Assembly: GCF_014190915.1 (NCBI RefSeq)
Contig: NZ_JACHVU010000004.1
Location: 124,001-188,000 of the forward strand
DNA length: 64,000 nucleotides
Direction: 5' to 3'
Source of the DNA: Mycolicibacterium iranicum
GTDB taxonomy: Bacteria; Actinomycetota; Actinomycetes; Mycobacteriales; Mycobacteriaceae
Part shown: in pieces, positions 37,951-47,292 of the stretch
How the letters are laid out: each line of letters begins with the position of its first letter
Position numbering within the stretch: position 1 is the stretch's first letter
Made by a program: the position numbers and the translations under genes
Notes under the pieces: model-generated
Databases searched by the model: none
The model's input: only the letters and a program-made list of their open reading frames with translations
What the model was told of the DNA's origin: nothing

Positions 37951-38913
37951 ATGCATTCCGTGGCGATCCTGGCGTATGACGGCATGACGGGCTTCGAATC
38001 GGGGCTCGCCGCGGAGATCTTCGGCATGACGGAGCTGTCGGAGCGGTTCTCCGCGGGCATCGCCCGGCCCTGGTACACGGTCAAACTGTGTTCGGAAGCA
38101 GGCGAGATCAGGCTGCTGGGCGGCGCCACCATTCGAACCGCCTACGGTCTTTCCGACCTCGCCGACGCGGACACCGTCGTCATCCCCAGTGTTCGTGACG
38201 TGGACCAGCCGACGTCGCCCGGCCTCATCGACGCACTCAAGGTCGCCGAGAGTCGCGGTGCGCGCCTGGTGTCGATCTGCTCGGGGGCCTTCGCGCTGGC
38301 CGCCGCCGGTGTCCTCGAAGGACGAAAGGCGACGACGCACTGGATCTACACCGATCTGTTGAAGCAGCGCTACCCGGGCATCGACGTGGACTCCGCCCCG
38401 CTCTACGTCGACAACGGGACCGTGCTCACCAGCGCGGGCTGCGCGGCCGGGCTCGATCTGTGTCTGCACATCGTGAGGTCGGACCATGGCGTGCGCGTCG
38501 CGAACGACGTCGCCCGGCGCCTCGTGGTCTCACCGCACCGCGCCGGAGGGCAGGCGCAGTACATCGAGACCCCGGTGCCCGAGCCCGCCACCGACGGACG
38601 GATCGCGGCCGGGATGGCGTGGGCGCTGGAGAACCTCGACCGGCCCATCACCCTGGACGACCTGGCTGCCCAGTCGATGATGTCGCGGCGAAGCTATCTG
38701 CGGCAGTTCGCGAAAGCCACCGGCACCACGCCGATCAAATGGCTCATCGAGCAGCGCATCCAGGCCAGCCTTGCGCTGCTGGAAGCCTCGGACTTCTCGA
38801 TCGAACAGATCGCGGTGCGTGTCGGTTTCGAATCCCCGGCCACCTACCGCCATCACTTCGTGCGTCAGGTCCACACCACGCCGAGCGATTACCGCAGCGC
38901 GTTCACCGGCTAG
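37951..38913 (+). CDS. GlxA family regulator (DJ-1/PfpI domain plus AraC HTH)
   Basis: A 320-residue protein. The N-terminal DJ-1/PfpI-like domain (about 1-185) has Cys110 in the SICSGAF nucleophile-elbow position. The C-terminal AraC-type double HTH (about 215-318) has DLAAQSMMSRRSYLRQFAKATGT and IAVRVGFESPATYRHHF. Such regulators sense small metabolites and usually activate transcription. Its likely target is the ligase gene 26 nt downstream or its own promoter. Confidence 0.9.
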   Translation: MHSVAILAYDGMTGFESGLAAEIFGMTELSERFSAGIARPWYTVKLCSEAGEIRLLGGATIRTAYGLSDLADADTVVIPSVRDVDQPTSPGLIDALKVAESRGARLVSICSGAFALAAAGVLEGRKATTHWIYTDLLKQRYPGIDVDSAPLYVDNGTVLTSAGCAAGLDLCLHIVRSDHGVRVANDVARRLVVSPHRAGGQAQYIETPVPEPATDGRIAAGMAWALENLDRPITLDDLAAQSMMSRRSYLRQFAKATGTTPIKWLIEQRIQASLALLEASDFSIEQIAVRVGFESPATYRHHFVRQVHTTPSDYRSAFTG

Positions 38914-38939
38914 CGGATTCGGGGCACGGCCCCGCCTGG

Positions 38940-40445
38940 ATGGCACAGAATGACGGGGTGCCCGAAGGGTTTACCGAGAACTTTGCGACAGCGCTGGCCG
39001 GTTACGGCGATTCTCCCTGCATCGAGTACGACGGCCGCTGGTACACCGGTCACGAGGTGGCGGCCTACGGCGCCGACCTGGCGGCTGCCCTCCGCGGCGC
39101 GGACGTGGACGCCGACGCACCCGCCGGTCTGGTCGTCCGGAACCGCCTCCACCATGCGGCGGCGATAGTGGGGTTGCTCGCGGCCGGCCGCACGCTGGTC
39201 ATGATCTATTCGTTCCAGTCCCCGGAAGCCATCGCTCGCGACATCGAACGGCTCAACCTGCCTGCCGTCATCGCCGACCCCGAAGACTGGACGGCGCCCG
39301 TCGTCGCCGCCGCGACGCGCACAGGCTGCGCAGGTATCTCCCTGTCTCTCGCCGAACCTGCGGTCGCATCGGTGCGCGGGTTGGAGCGCCGAGACCGTAC
39401 GCGCTCCCACGCGCCGGCCGAGCCCGGCGTGGCTTTGAAGATCTTGACGAGCGGAACGACGGGACCGCCCAAAAGGCAGGCAATCCCGATCCATGTGCTG
39501 GAACGTACGGTCTTCAGCGTCACCGCGGGGGAACGTGCGGCCGATGATGCGCCACCGGAATTCGCCTACTGGCAGTTCGGGGGTATCGGCGTCTGTCAGC
39601 TGATCGCGGGGATCTACAACGGCCGCCGGGTGGCGATGCTGGAGCGGTTCACGGTCGACGGCTGGGTGGATGCCGTCAAGAGACATCGAGTCACGCGGGC
39701 CGGCGTCCAGCCTGCGGTGATCCGGATGCTTCTCGACGCAGATGTGGCCGCCGCGGACCTCGCCTCGCTGGAATTCCTGATCAGCGCGTCTGGTCCGCTG
39801 GACCCCGAAACTCGTGACGAGTTCGAGCAGCGATACGGCATTCCCATCCGGCTTGCCTATGGCGCAACGGAATTCGCGGGGTCGCTGTGCGCCTGGACGC
39901 CGGAGATGCTGCGCGACTTCGGCCAGGCCAAGCGTGACAGCGTGGGACGTGCGCTTCCCGATACCGAGTTGCGGGTCGTCGACCCCGAGACCGGCGGCGA
40001 GGTCCCTGCCGGTCAGCGCGGCGTGCTGGAGGCCAAGGTCGCGCCGATCGGCCCCGAGTGGATCCGTACCACCGACATTGCGAGTATCGACGACGACGGG
40101 TTCGTCATGCTGCACGGGCGCGCCGACGGCGCCATCAACCGCGGAGGCTTCAAGGTGCTCCCCGAGACGGTCCGGCGCGTACTGATGGGGCATCCGAGCG
40201 TCCGGGACGCCTGCGTGGTCGGCGTCCGCGACGAACGGCTCGGACAGGTGCCGTTCGCGGCGATCGAGACCAGGCCCGGTGCGCCGACCCCGTCCGAGGA
40301 CGAACTCAAAGATCTTGTCCGTCAGCAGCTTCCGGTGTACAACGTACCGGTCGCCGTGACCGCCGTCGACGCGCTGCCGCGCAACCCCGCGTTGAAGGTG
40401 AGCCTGCCCGCGGTGGCGGCGTTGTATGCCGGCGGTCAGGCCTAG
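38940..40445 (+). CDS. AMP-forming acyl/aryl-CoA ligase-like enzyme
   Basis: A 501-residue adenylate-forming enzyme. It has the P-loop LTSGTTGPPKR, YGATEFAGS (A5), TTDIASIDDDGFVMLHGRADGAINRGGFKV (A7-A8) and a C-terminal PRNPALKVS with the expected catalytic lysine. It activates a carboxylic acid as an acyl-adenylate. The substrate is unknown. ATG 38940 has no ribosome-binding site; GTG 38958 is an alternative. It overlaps the next, opposite gene by 4 nt at the 3' ends. Confidence 0.85.
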   Translation: MAQNDGVPEGFTENFATALAGYGDSPCIEYDGRWYTGHEVAAYGADLAAALRGADVDADAPAGLVVRNRLHHAAAIVGLLAAGRTLVMIYSFQSPEAIARDIERLNLPAVIADPEDWTAPVVAAATRTGCAGISLSLAEPAVASVRGLERRDRTRSHAPAEPGVALKILTSGTTGPPKRQAIPIHVLERTVFSVTAGERAADDAPPEFAYWQFGGIGVCQLIAGIYNGRRVAMLERFTVDGWVDAVKRHRVTRAGVQPAVIRMLLDADVAAADLASLEFLISASGPLDPETRDEFEQRYGIPIRLAYGATEFAGSLCAWTPEMLRDFGQAKRDSVGRALPDTELRVVDPETGGEVPAGQRGVLEAKVAPIGPEWIRTTDIASIDDDGFVMLHGRADGAINRGGFKVLPETVRRVLMGHPSVRDACVVGVRDERLGQVPFAAIETRPGAPTPSEDELKDLVRQQLPVYNVPVAVTAVDALPRNPALKVSLPAVAALYAGGQA

Positions 40446-40867
40446 AAGGCGCCGAGGTCCGCTGACAGCCAGTGCGCCGTCTCGACGAACACCGCAACGG
40501 ATTCTCCGTGCTCGCGCCGGGCCATGTCGAGGTAGCCGTCGACCGTCTGCGGCGGCAGGTAGCGACGCGCCATCTCCACCAGCTGTTCATCGGTGCCGGG
40601 TTCGATACGCAGGACCGGGCCGTCCACGGCGACGTACCGCACGCTGGGCTCGACACGCTCGACCATGAGGGAGACGAAGCCGCTCGCCTCGATCAACTGG
40701 TGCTTGCGGGAACCCTTGCCGGTGGTGAACCACAGCGGGCCCCCGGGGGTGTACTGGTACCAGATCGGCACGGTGAGCGGGCCGCGCTCGGGACCGTGAG
40801 AAATGGACAACGCGCCGACGTGGGGCTCGGCCAGAAACTGTTCGCGATCTTCTCTGGAGAGTGCCAT
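40442..40867 (-). CDS. Pyridoxamine-5'-phosphate-oxidase-like flavin/F420 protein
   Basis: A 141-residue split-barrel protein (SREDREQFLAEPHVGALSIS; VPIWYQYTPGGPLWFTTGKGSRKHQLI). The pattern fits the PNPOx-like family, which in mycobacteria includes F420- or FMN-dependent reductases. ATG 40867. It is divergent from the F420-dependent luciferase-like gene at 40945, which makes F420 use plausible. Confidence 0.82.
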   Translation of the reverse strand: MALSREDREQFLAEPHVGALSISHGPERGPLTVPIWYQYTPGGPLWFTTGKGSRKHQLIEASGFVSLMVERVEPSVRYVAVDGPVLRIEPGTDEQLVEMARRYLPPQTVDGYLDMARREHGESVAVFVETAHWLSADLGAF

Positions 40868-40931
40868 GGGGTCACGGTACCGACCCCCGGTGACAACGCA
40901 GCTTCCCGTTTCGCGGACCCTCGGCTCGACA

Positions 40932-40937
40932 TAGAGT
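40932..40937 (+). promoter_or_regulatory. -10 hexamer of the leaderless LLM oxidoreductase gene
   Basis: TAGAGT ends 7 nt before ATG 40945, and no ribosome-binding site is present. Confidence 0.58.
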
Positions 40938-40944
40938 CGGGTGC

Positions 40945-41937
40945 ATGCGCTTCGGACTCTTCATCCCGCAAGGCTGGCGACTCGACCTGGTCGGTATCGA
41001 ACCTCGTGACCACTGGCGGGTGATGAGCGAGCTCGCGACGTATGTGGACCACGGCGACGTCTGGGATTCGTTGTGGGTCTACGACCACTTCCACACCGTC
41101 CCCGTGCCCACGGGGGAGGCGACGCACGAGGCGTGGTCGCTGATGGCGGCCTACGCCGCGACGACGTCGCGGATCAAGCTGGGCCAGATGTGCACCGCCA
41201 TGAGTTACCGGAACCCGGCCTACCTCGCGAAGGTCGCTGCGACCGCCGACGTCATCTCGGGCGGACGCATCCAGATGGGTATCGGCGGCGGGTGGTACGA
41301 ACACGAGTGGCGCGCTTACGGATACGGATTTCCGTCGGCGGGCGTGCGGCTGGCCCGACTGGACGAAGGTGTCCAGATCATGCGCGGTGCGTGGCGAGAC
41401 GGCGTGGTGACCTTCGACGGCAAGCACTACCAGACCGACGGGGCGATCGTCGCTCCGCGGCCGCTGCAGGAGGGCGGCATACCGCTGTGGATCGCGGGTG
41501 GCGGCGAGAAGGTCACGTTGCGGATCGCCGCGCAGTACGCCCAGTACACGAACTTCACGTCGGAGCCCGAAGGATTCGAACACAAGTCGCAGGTGCTGGC
41601 CGGCCACTGCCGCGATGTCGGCACCGACTTCGAGGCGATCGTGCGGTCGGCGAACATCAACGCCGTCGTCGGAACCTCCGACGCCGACGTGAAAGACCGG
41701 CTGGGAAGGGTGCGCTCGCGCATCGCCGAATTCAGCGGGGAGTCCGCGGCCGACGCGATGCTCAACGCGATGAACACGCCGCAAGCGGGAAGCGGCACAC
41801 CGGAACAACTCGTCGAAGCGCTGGGGAAGCTGCGCGACCTCGGCTGCGAGTACGTGATCTGCTATTTCCCCGAGGCGGCCTACGACCGCTCCGGAATCGA
41901 GCTGTTCGAACGTGAGGTCATTCCGGCCTTTACGTGA
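40945..41937 (+). CDS. F420-dependent luciferase-like (LLM) oxidoreductase
   Basis: A 330-residue TIM-barrel enzyme: MRFGLFIPQGW start, DSLWVYDHFHT, LGQMCTAMSYRNPAYLAKVAATADVISGGR and IGGGWYEHEWRAYG. It belongs to the mycobacterial F420-dependent LLM group; the substrate is unknown. The start is set by the promoter spacing. It converges with the VOC gene. Confidence 0.88.
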   Translation: MRFGLFIPQGWRLDLVGIEPRDHWRVMSELATYVDHGDVWDSLWVYDHFHTVPVPTGEATHEAWSLMAAYAATTSRIKLGQMCTAMSYRNPAYLAKVAATADVISGGRIQMGIGGGWYEHEWRAYGYGFPSAGVRLARLDEGVQIMRGAWRDGVVTFDGKHYQTDGAIVAPRPLQEGGIPLWIAGGGEKVTLRIAAQYAQYTNFTSEPEGFEHKSQVLAGHCRDVGTDFEAIVRSANINAVVGTSDADVKDRLGRVRSRIAEFSGESAADAMLNAMNTPQAGSGTPEQLVEALGKLRDLGCEYVICYFPEAAYDRSGIELFEREVIPAFT

Positions 41938-41949
41938 ATCGGTTGCGGC

Positions 41950-42300
41950 TCAACCCTTGTGACTGAGAACGTTGACGACGTTGCCCTGCGCGTCAGCGAA
42001 GAAGAACCGACGGACACCCCACTCTTCGTCGCTGAGCGGGTGCACGATAGTCAACCCTGCGGCCACGGCAGCGCCGTACGCGGCATCGACGTCGTCGACT
42101 TCAACCGACAGCGACGGGTTGACCCTCGCGGTCGCGTCTCGTGTCATCAGGCTCACCTGATGTCGGTGGTCGGCATCGGCGAGTGTGGCGATCCATCCGT
42201 GGTTCATCACCACCTCCAGGCCGAGCACCGATCGATAGTGGGGCAGGGCCGCCTCGATGTCGTCGACGGACACGATGGGCACGACGCGTCGGACACTCAT
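41950..42300 (-). CDS. VOC (glyoxalase/bleomycin-resistance fold) protein
   Basis: A 116-residue protein of two beta-alpha-beta-beta-beta modules (VVPIVSVDDIEAALPHYRSVLGLE; VRRFFFADAQGNVVNVL). Metal-ligand-like His/Glu are sparse, so it may be a binding protein rather than an enzyme. Function unknown. ATG 42300. Confidence 0.82.
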   Translation of the reverse strand: MSVRRVVPIVSVDDIEAALPHYRSVLGLEVVMNHGWIATLADADHRHQVSLMTRDATARVNPSLSVEVDDVDAAYGAAVAAGLTIVHPLSDEEWGVRRFFFADAQGNVVNVLSHKG

Positions 42301-42988
42301 GCCACTACCCTACGAGCCGGGTCGGACGACACTTTTGGCAAATACTGACGTCTCAGCAGGATAATTCGACGTGGCTACTGTGGCGCCGCGGTGTCCGATC
42401 GGCGGAGAGCGCAGAGCCCCGGCATGGTGGGTGCCCTGCCGTCGCATAAATACGACGTGGATGTTCTGTGCGAGCAACCCCAGGTACCACACCGCGCCGC
42501 GCCGCGCCGCGCTCCCGCGCAGTGATCCGGCCTCGCGGCAACGCGGAGGGGGGGACGGACGGACCAGGGTCTCAACCACGAGCGGGGTGCGGACGGCCGA
42601 CGGCACCGCGCTGGCTGAGTTTAATTTTCTCGTGTGAAAATTTGCTGATAATGCGTTTGTCGCATCTTGAGCTCGAAATATATCCCACTGACCGGACCAG
42701 GCTGATTGCTGCACGTTTGCATCTGCAAAAAATCTCTCGGATTTCGTTATCAGAGTCACGTTATTGGCTTACGCTCATTCTTGCTGGACGCACGCTGGAC
42801 ATTGAGGCGTGCGTCCAGCAAACCAAGGTTCGTTCCAGATGGACGTGGTTTCGGGCTGTGAGATCGCCGCCTGCAGGCGCCGACGCTGCGGACGATTCTT
42901 CCCGATGCCTCTGGGTCACGCTCCTGGTGCGCTACGCGGGGAACAATTGAACAACCGGGGGGTGCAGACACAGCAACGGAGGAAGACT
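42301..42988 (+). other. Long intergenic region and 5' leader of the first repeat-protein gene
   Basis: No convincing gene was seen in these 688 bases. The left part holds a short CGCGC-type simple repeat (about 42491-42511). From about 42600 the sequence is clearly richer in A/T than its surroundings. It ends with a leader (CCGGGGGG, CAGCAA, CGGAGGAA) that is repeated before the second repeat-protein gene. A perfect 15-bp hairpin lies at 42781-42821. Confidence 0.6.
42781..42821 (+). promoter_or_regulatory. Perfect 15-bp hairpin upstream of the first repeat-protein gene
   Basis: TTGCTGGACGCACGC pairs with GCGTGCGTCCAGCAA around an 11-nt loop. It lies about 170 nt before the ATG at 42989. 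Without a known start site it could be a leader RNA structure, an attenuator or a terminator for a transcript entering from the left. Confidence 0.6.
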
Positions 42989-45900
42989 ATGTGTGCAGCC
43001 CCGGCCCGTCACCGTGCCGAGCGCTCGGGACAGACCCGCGCCGCCCGGGACTACTGGTCTGCCGGCGACCTTGTGGACACCACCGGCGAACGTCGGGCGC
43101 CCAAGCACACACGTCGATCGTCGAGACTGACCCTGCACATCGGGCGGGTCGGTGCCTTGGCAGTGTCTCTCGGGGTAGGTCTTGCGGTCGCGAACTCCTC
43201 TGCCGTCGCCTACGCCGACACTGACTCTGAGGCCTCGGTGTCGGATTCCCGGGCCGACGAGCAGAACGCTCCTGACTCAACGACACCCCCTCCCTCCGGC
43301 AGCGACGAGGATTCGCCCGCTGCCGAGTCAGACGAGCCGACAGCCGACGACACCGTTGCCGACGACGACGAACTGGATCCAGGATCGGAACCCGACGATT
43401 CCGACGACGACACCACCGAGACATCGCCCGACGACGCGGACGTTCCGTCCGAGGACATCTCCGACAAGGAACCGCAGCAGCCGCCCGGCCCTGAAGACGA
43501 CCCGGCCGAGCCGGTGGTCACTCAGCCTCGAACCGACGAGGATGGGCCCGCCGAAGACCAGCTGATCGATGACCTCAGCGAATCAACCGACCACACGGTT
43601 ACGGGGAACGGCGAGGACGACGAGAACGGCGAGGCGGAGCACGCCCCCGGCGTCGCGAACGTCGACATCGGCAGCTCCTCGACCCCGGCGCCTGAGGTGT
43701 CCGTCGGTGACGCGGGTGCGGCGAAGACGGTGAGCTTCGTTTCAGCCCTGGTGTCGTCGGTGGTCTCACCGTTCGCCGACCCCGAAGCCCCCGCTCCTGT
43801 TCCGTGGTTCGACGCGCTCCTCGCCTGGGTCCGGAGGCAGATCACCCACACCTTCGCGAACAAGACCCCGGTGTACGGCCCCATCACCATCGAACAGATT
43901 CTGACCGGGCAGCTGTTCATCGATCTCAACGCCACCGACCCCAATGGTGATCCGTTGACCTACGACATCATTCAGCCGACGCACGGTCTTGTCGTCAGGG
44001 ATCCGATCACCGGGAGATTCGTCTACACCCCGACCGCGATCGTGGCGGGCGATCCACTGACCGACAGCTTCCAGATCGTGATCCGGGACGACTCCGAGCA
44101 CCTCACCGGGGCGCTGGGGTCAATCCAGAAGCTGTTCCACGGGATTGCGCGGCTGTTCGGACTCGCAGAAAAAGACAACGTCACCGTCACGGTCCCGGTC
44201 ACCGTCACGCCGGTGGTGCAACTGCCACCGGGCGTGGTCACCGTCGGGTTGCCCATCTTCACGCTGGGCGGCGCACCGGTCAAGATCCTCACCTCGGCGA
44301 CGATCACCGACCTCGACTCCGACCGGATCTCCAAGGCCGTCATCAAGATTGCGACGTCCAGCCAGGATGGCGACGTCTTGCAGTACACACCGCCACAAGG
44401 CAGTCCGATCACGGTTACGTGGGATGCGCTGTCCAAAACCCTGACACTGTCGGGACTTGCGACGCCCGACGAATACGAGCAGGCCCTGCTCGCGATCTCT
44501 TTCACCGCGACGAAGGGTGGACTACCGCGGGGACTGACCATCTCGGTGACAGATGACGACGGTGTGCAGAGTTTGGTGCCGGGTGCGGCGATTGTGAGTG
44601 TGATCGGGTTGCCGCCGGCGATCGTGACGATCGGGGCGCCGCTATTCAAGCTGGGTGGTTCGCCGGTGAAGGTGGTGTCGTCGGTAACGATCACCGATGT
44701 GGATTCGGAGAAGTTGTCTTCGGCGACGTTGACGATCGGTGCGCTCAGTTTCAAGGCCGGTGATGTGCTGGCTTACAGCATGATTGACGGTAATCCCATC
44801 CAGGGTGTGTGGGATGCGGCGACGCGGACATTGACGCTGAGCGGACTCGCCTCGGTTGAGCAGTATGAGCAGGCCATCAAGGCGGTGACGTTCTCGACCA
44901 CCGAGGGTGGGTTGTCGCGGGGTGTGTCGATCTCGGTGACCGATGACGCTCAGGTGCAGAGTTTGGTGCCGGGTGCAGCGATTGTGAGTGTGATCGGGTT
45001 GCCGCCGGCGATCGTGACGATCGGGGCGCCGCTGTTCAAGCTGGGTGGTTCGCCGGTGAAGGTGGTGTCGTCGGTGACGATCACCGATGTCGATTCGGAG
45101 AAGTTGTCTTCGGCGACGTTGACGATCGGTGCGCTCGGTTTCAAGGCCGGTGATGTGCTGGCTTACAGCATGATTGACGGTAATCCCATCCAGGGTGTGT
45201 GGGATGCGGCGACGCGGACATTGACGCTGAGCGGACTCGCCTCGGTTGAGCAGTATGAGCAGGCCATCAAGGCGGTGACGTTCTCGACCACCGAGGGTGG
45301 GTTGTCGCGGGGTGTGTCGATCTCGGTGACCGATGACGCCCAGGTGCAGGCTCTGGTGCCGGGTGCGGCGATTGTGAGTGTGATCGGGTTGCCGCCGGCG
45401 ATCGTGACGATCGGGGCGCCGACGTACACCATCGGGACTGCCCCGGTGAAGTTGCTGTCATCGGTGAGCATCAGCGATCTCGATTCGGACAGAATGTCCA
45501 AAGCGACGGTGACCATCACCACTTTCGGACAGGCGGGGGATCTGCTCGCCTATATCGCCCCGCCGGGAAACCCGGTCTCTGCATCCTGGGACGGCGCCAT
45601 CCGAACCCTGACGCTGTTCGGATCGGCGACCACAGAACAGTACGAAGAGGCATTGCAAGCCGTCACGTTCTCGGCGACCGGGGGTGCGCTACTCGTTCGC
45701 GGCATATCGGTACGCATCATCGACGACACGGGTGTCGAGAGCCTTCTTCCCGGGGCCGCCACCGCCGGCGTGCGCTACTCGCTGCCCCCCTCGGTCATCA
45801 CGCTCGGAACCCCTACCCACACCATCGGAACGGTGCCCGTCAAACTTCTGTCGTCGGTCACCATTACCGACGCCGATTCGGATGGCTTCTCGTCTGCGCG

Positions 45901-46567
45901 GGTGAGCATCGAAGCGTTCGGACAGGCAGGCGATGTCCTTGGCTACGTGCGGCCGATCGGTAGTCCGATCACCGCGAGTTGGGACGCCGGCACGAAGACA
46001 CTGACGCTTGTCGGCGCCGGGACGAAAGCCGAGTACGAGGAGGCGCTCAAGGCGGTCACGTTCTCGGCGACCGGCGGGGTGCTGCTCGTCCGCGGCATTG
46101 CGATTTCGGTGTCCGATGACACGGGCGTCAGCAGCTCCGGCTTGCTCAACGGTGCGGCCACCGCCAACGTGCGAAATCCGCTTCCGCCCCTGGTCGTCAC
46201 CGCTGGGTGGCCTTCTCACACACGAAACGGCGCGGCGACGACGGCACTGGGCTCGGCATCCATCACCGATGCCGATTCGGACTACATGACCGGGGCTACC
46301 GTCAGGGTGACCAACGGGGCCGGCGGGGATCTGTTGAGTTTCTCGCCGATCGTCGGTATCCCGCTCACCGCGAACTACAGCGCCGCGACGTACACACTCA
46401 CCTTCACAGGAAACGCGACCAGAGCGCAGTACGTCGCTGCCCTGGAAGCCGTGAAATTCTCGGCCACCTCGAACGGATTCGGTGCTGTGCGCAATCTGAC
46501 GTGGACCGTCACCGACGATGCCGGCCAGACCGGCTCAGGGGCATCGCTACTCAGCGTCCTGTGGTGA
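42989..46567 (+). CDS. Secreted cadherin-like tandem-repeat protein (1,192 aa), probable adhesin
   Basis: Strong GGAGGA site before ATG 42989. Order of parts: a polar, basic N-terminal extension (1-50), hydrophobic signal (about 51-76, cleavage after AYA), acidic Asp/Glu/Ser/Thr/Pro-rich region (about 77-270), a conserved PWFDALLAWVRRQITHTF helix and a cadherin-like module (DPNGDPLTYDI). Six repeats of about 130 aa follow to the end. Each repeat has VVTIG..., DLDS, GDVL, TLTLSG, YEQAL..V.FS and a final VSVIG. Repeats two and three are almost identical. No C-terminal anchor or sorting motif is visible. A surface or secreted adhesin role is inferred. It is a paralogue of the giant gene downstream. 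Confidence 0.85.
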   Translation: MCAAPARHRAERSGQTRAARDYWSAGDLVDTTGERRAPKHTRRSSRLTLHIGRVGALAVSLGVGLAVANSSAVAYADTDSEASVSDSRADEQNAPDSTTPPPSGSDEDSPAAESDEPTADDTVADDDELDPGSEPDDSDDDTTETSPDDADVPSEDISDKEPQQPPGPEDDPAEPVVTQPRTDEDGPAEDQLIDDLSESTDHTVTGNGEDDENGEAEHAPGVANVDIGSSSTPAPEVSVGDAGAAKTVSFVSALVSSVVSPFADPEAPAPVPWFDALLAWVRRQITHTFANKTPVYGPITIEQILTGQLFIDLNATDPNGDPLTYDIIQPTHGLVVRDPITGRFVYTPTAIVAGDPLTDSFQIVIRDDSEHLTGALGSIQKLFHGIARLFGLAEKDNVTVTVPVTVTPVVQLPPGVVTVGLPIFTLGGAPVKILTSATITDLDSDRISKAVIKIATSSQDGDVLQYTPPQGSPITVTWDALSKTLTLSGLATPDEYEQALLAISFTATKGGLPRGLTISVTDDDGVQSLVPGAAIVSVIGLPPAIVTIGAPLFKLGGSPVKVVSSVTITDVDSEKLSSATLTIGALSFKAGDVLAYSMIDGNPIQGVWDAATRTLTLSGLASVEQYEQAIKAVTFSTTEGGLSRGVSISVTDDAQVQSLVPGAAIVSVIGLPPAIVTIGAPLFKLGGSPVKVVSSVTITDVDSEKLSSATLTIGALGFKAGDVLAYSMIDGNPIQGVWDAATRTLTLSGLASVEQYEQAIKAVTFSTTEGGLSRGVSISVTDDAQVQALVPGAAIVSVIGLPPAIVTIGAPTYTIGTAPVKLLSSVSISDLDSDRMSKATVTITTFGQAGDLLAYIAPPGNPVSASWDGAIRTLTLFGSATTEQYEEALQAVTFSATGGALLVRGISVRIIDDTGVESLLPGAATAGVRYSLPPSVITLGTPTHTIGTVPVKLLSSVTITDADSDGFSSARVSIEAFGQAGDVLGYVRPIGSPITASWDAGTKTLTLVGAGTKAEYEEALKAVTFSATGGVLLVRGIAISVSDDTGVSSSGLLNGAATANVRNPLPPLVVTAGWPSHTRNGAATTALGSASITDADSDYMTGATVRVTNGAGGDLLSFSPIVGIPLTANYSAATYTLTFTGNATRAQYVAALEAVKFSATSNGFGAVRNLTWTVTDDAGQTGSGASLLSVLW
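44224..46564 (+). repeat. Six tandem repeats of about 390 bp
   Basis: Repeat anchors (the codon after the conserved Tyr) are at 44477, 44867, 45257, 45644, 46037 and 46433, so units are 387-396 bp and all in frame. The 390-bp units 44591-44980 and 44981-45370 differ at only a handful of bases, which shows a recent duplication. The outer units have diverged. Confidence 0.88.
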
Positions 46568-47292
46568 CCAGCAAGCACCGCTCAGGTCGAAGGTAGACCG
46601 ACGGTGTGGGCGGAGGGCATACCACCCAGCGGGGGGCTCGGCAAAGCGCGGCGCCGATCATCGCGATGGGTCTGTGCAGAGCGTGGGCAGCCACCGTGGG
46701 CGGGCGGCGATCATCGGCGTGAAGTCCGCCCTGGGGGTACACGTCGCACAGGCGCACGGCACGGCGACGCCGCTTCGGGAGAGCAATCCCTGAAGCCATC
46801 CCTGCCATAGGAGCCCACGGCGGCGTGCGGGCCGCTGAAGACAGGGTAGGTGACCCTGTGTCGTCCTCGCAGCCGAAATGCGCAAACTTCACCGTGGTTG
46901 CATTCGCTTCGTGACGTGTCCAGTTTTGATGCCCTAACATTTGCGGATGCGCTATAGATCCGGTATTTGACCAGGCTAACAAGGTTCTTGACTCGACAAC
47001 CACTGTAGCCAAATTGTTGCGCACGAAAGAATCTGGGCAAATATTAGCGTGGACGTCACGGAATGCTTTAGGCTCCTGCGTAGCTGGAACGAGACGCCGG
47101 AAACGTCGATCCTTTCAGCAAACCAGTAAATGGTGCAGGAATGGGTCGGGGGAGCGGCGATGACCGCTGCTCGATGACGCGCGTCTCTGTCAGCGCGAAG
47201 CTTCTCCGATTTGCACTTCTGCACGTAAAGCGGGCGCGTGCGAACCACACATGATCCGGGGGGATTGCAGGTGCAGCAAACGGAGGAACAGT
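46568..47292 (+). other. Intergenic region between the two repeat-protein genes
   Basis: These 725 bases contain no convincing gene in any frame and are AT-richer than the flanks, especially 46910-47060. An inverted repeat ACAGGGT / ACCCTGT with a 5-nt spacer lies at 46842-46860. The last 50 bases repeat the leader seen before the first gene (CCGGGGGG, GCAG, CAGCAA, CGGAGGAA). The promoter of the giant gene must lie here. Confidence 0.6.

Noticed and set aside
37619..37987. A plus-strand frame running from the fadAB terminator into the GlxA-type gene
   Set aside because: It overlaps the start of the regulator in another frame and its peptide shows no ordered pattern.
44591..45370. The near-identical doublet as an assembly error
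   Set aside because: The two copies differ at scattered single bases, so they are not a simple duplicated read; read-depth data would settle it.
46551..47024. A 157-codon minus-strand frame in the region between the two repeat-protein genes
   Set aside because: Its composition is irregular, it overlaps the end of the first gene, and no ribosome-binding site or family was recognised.
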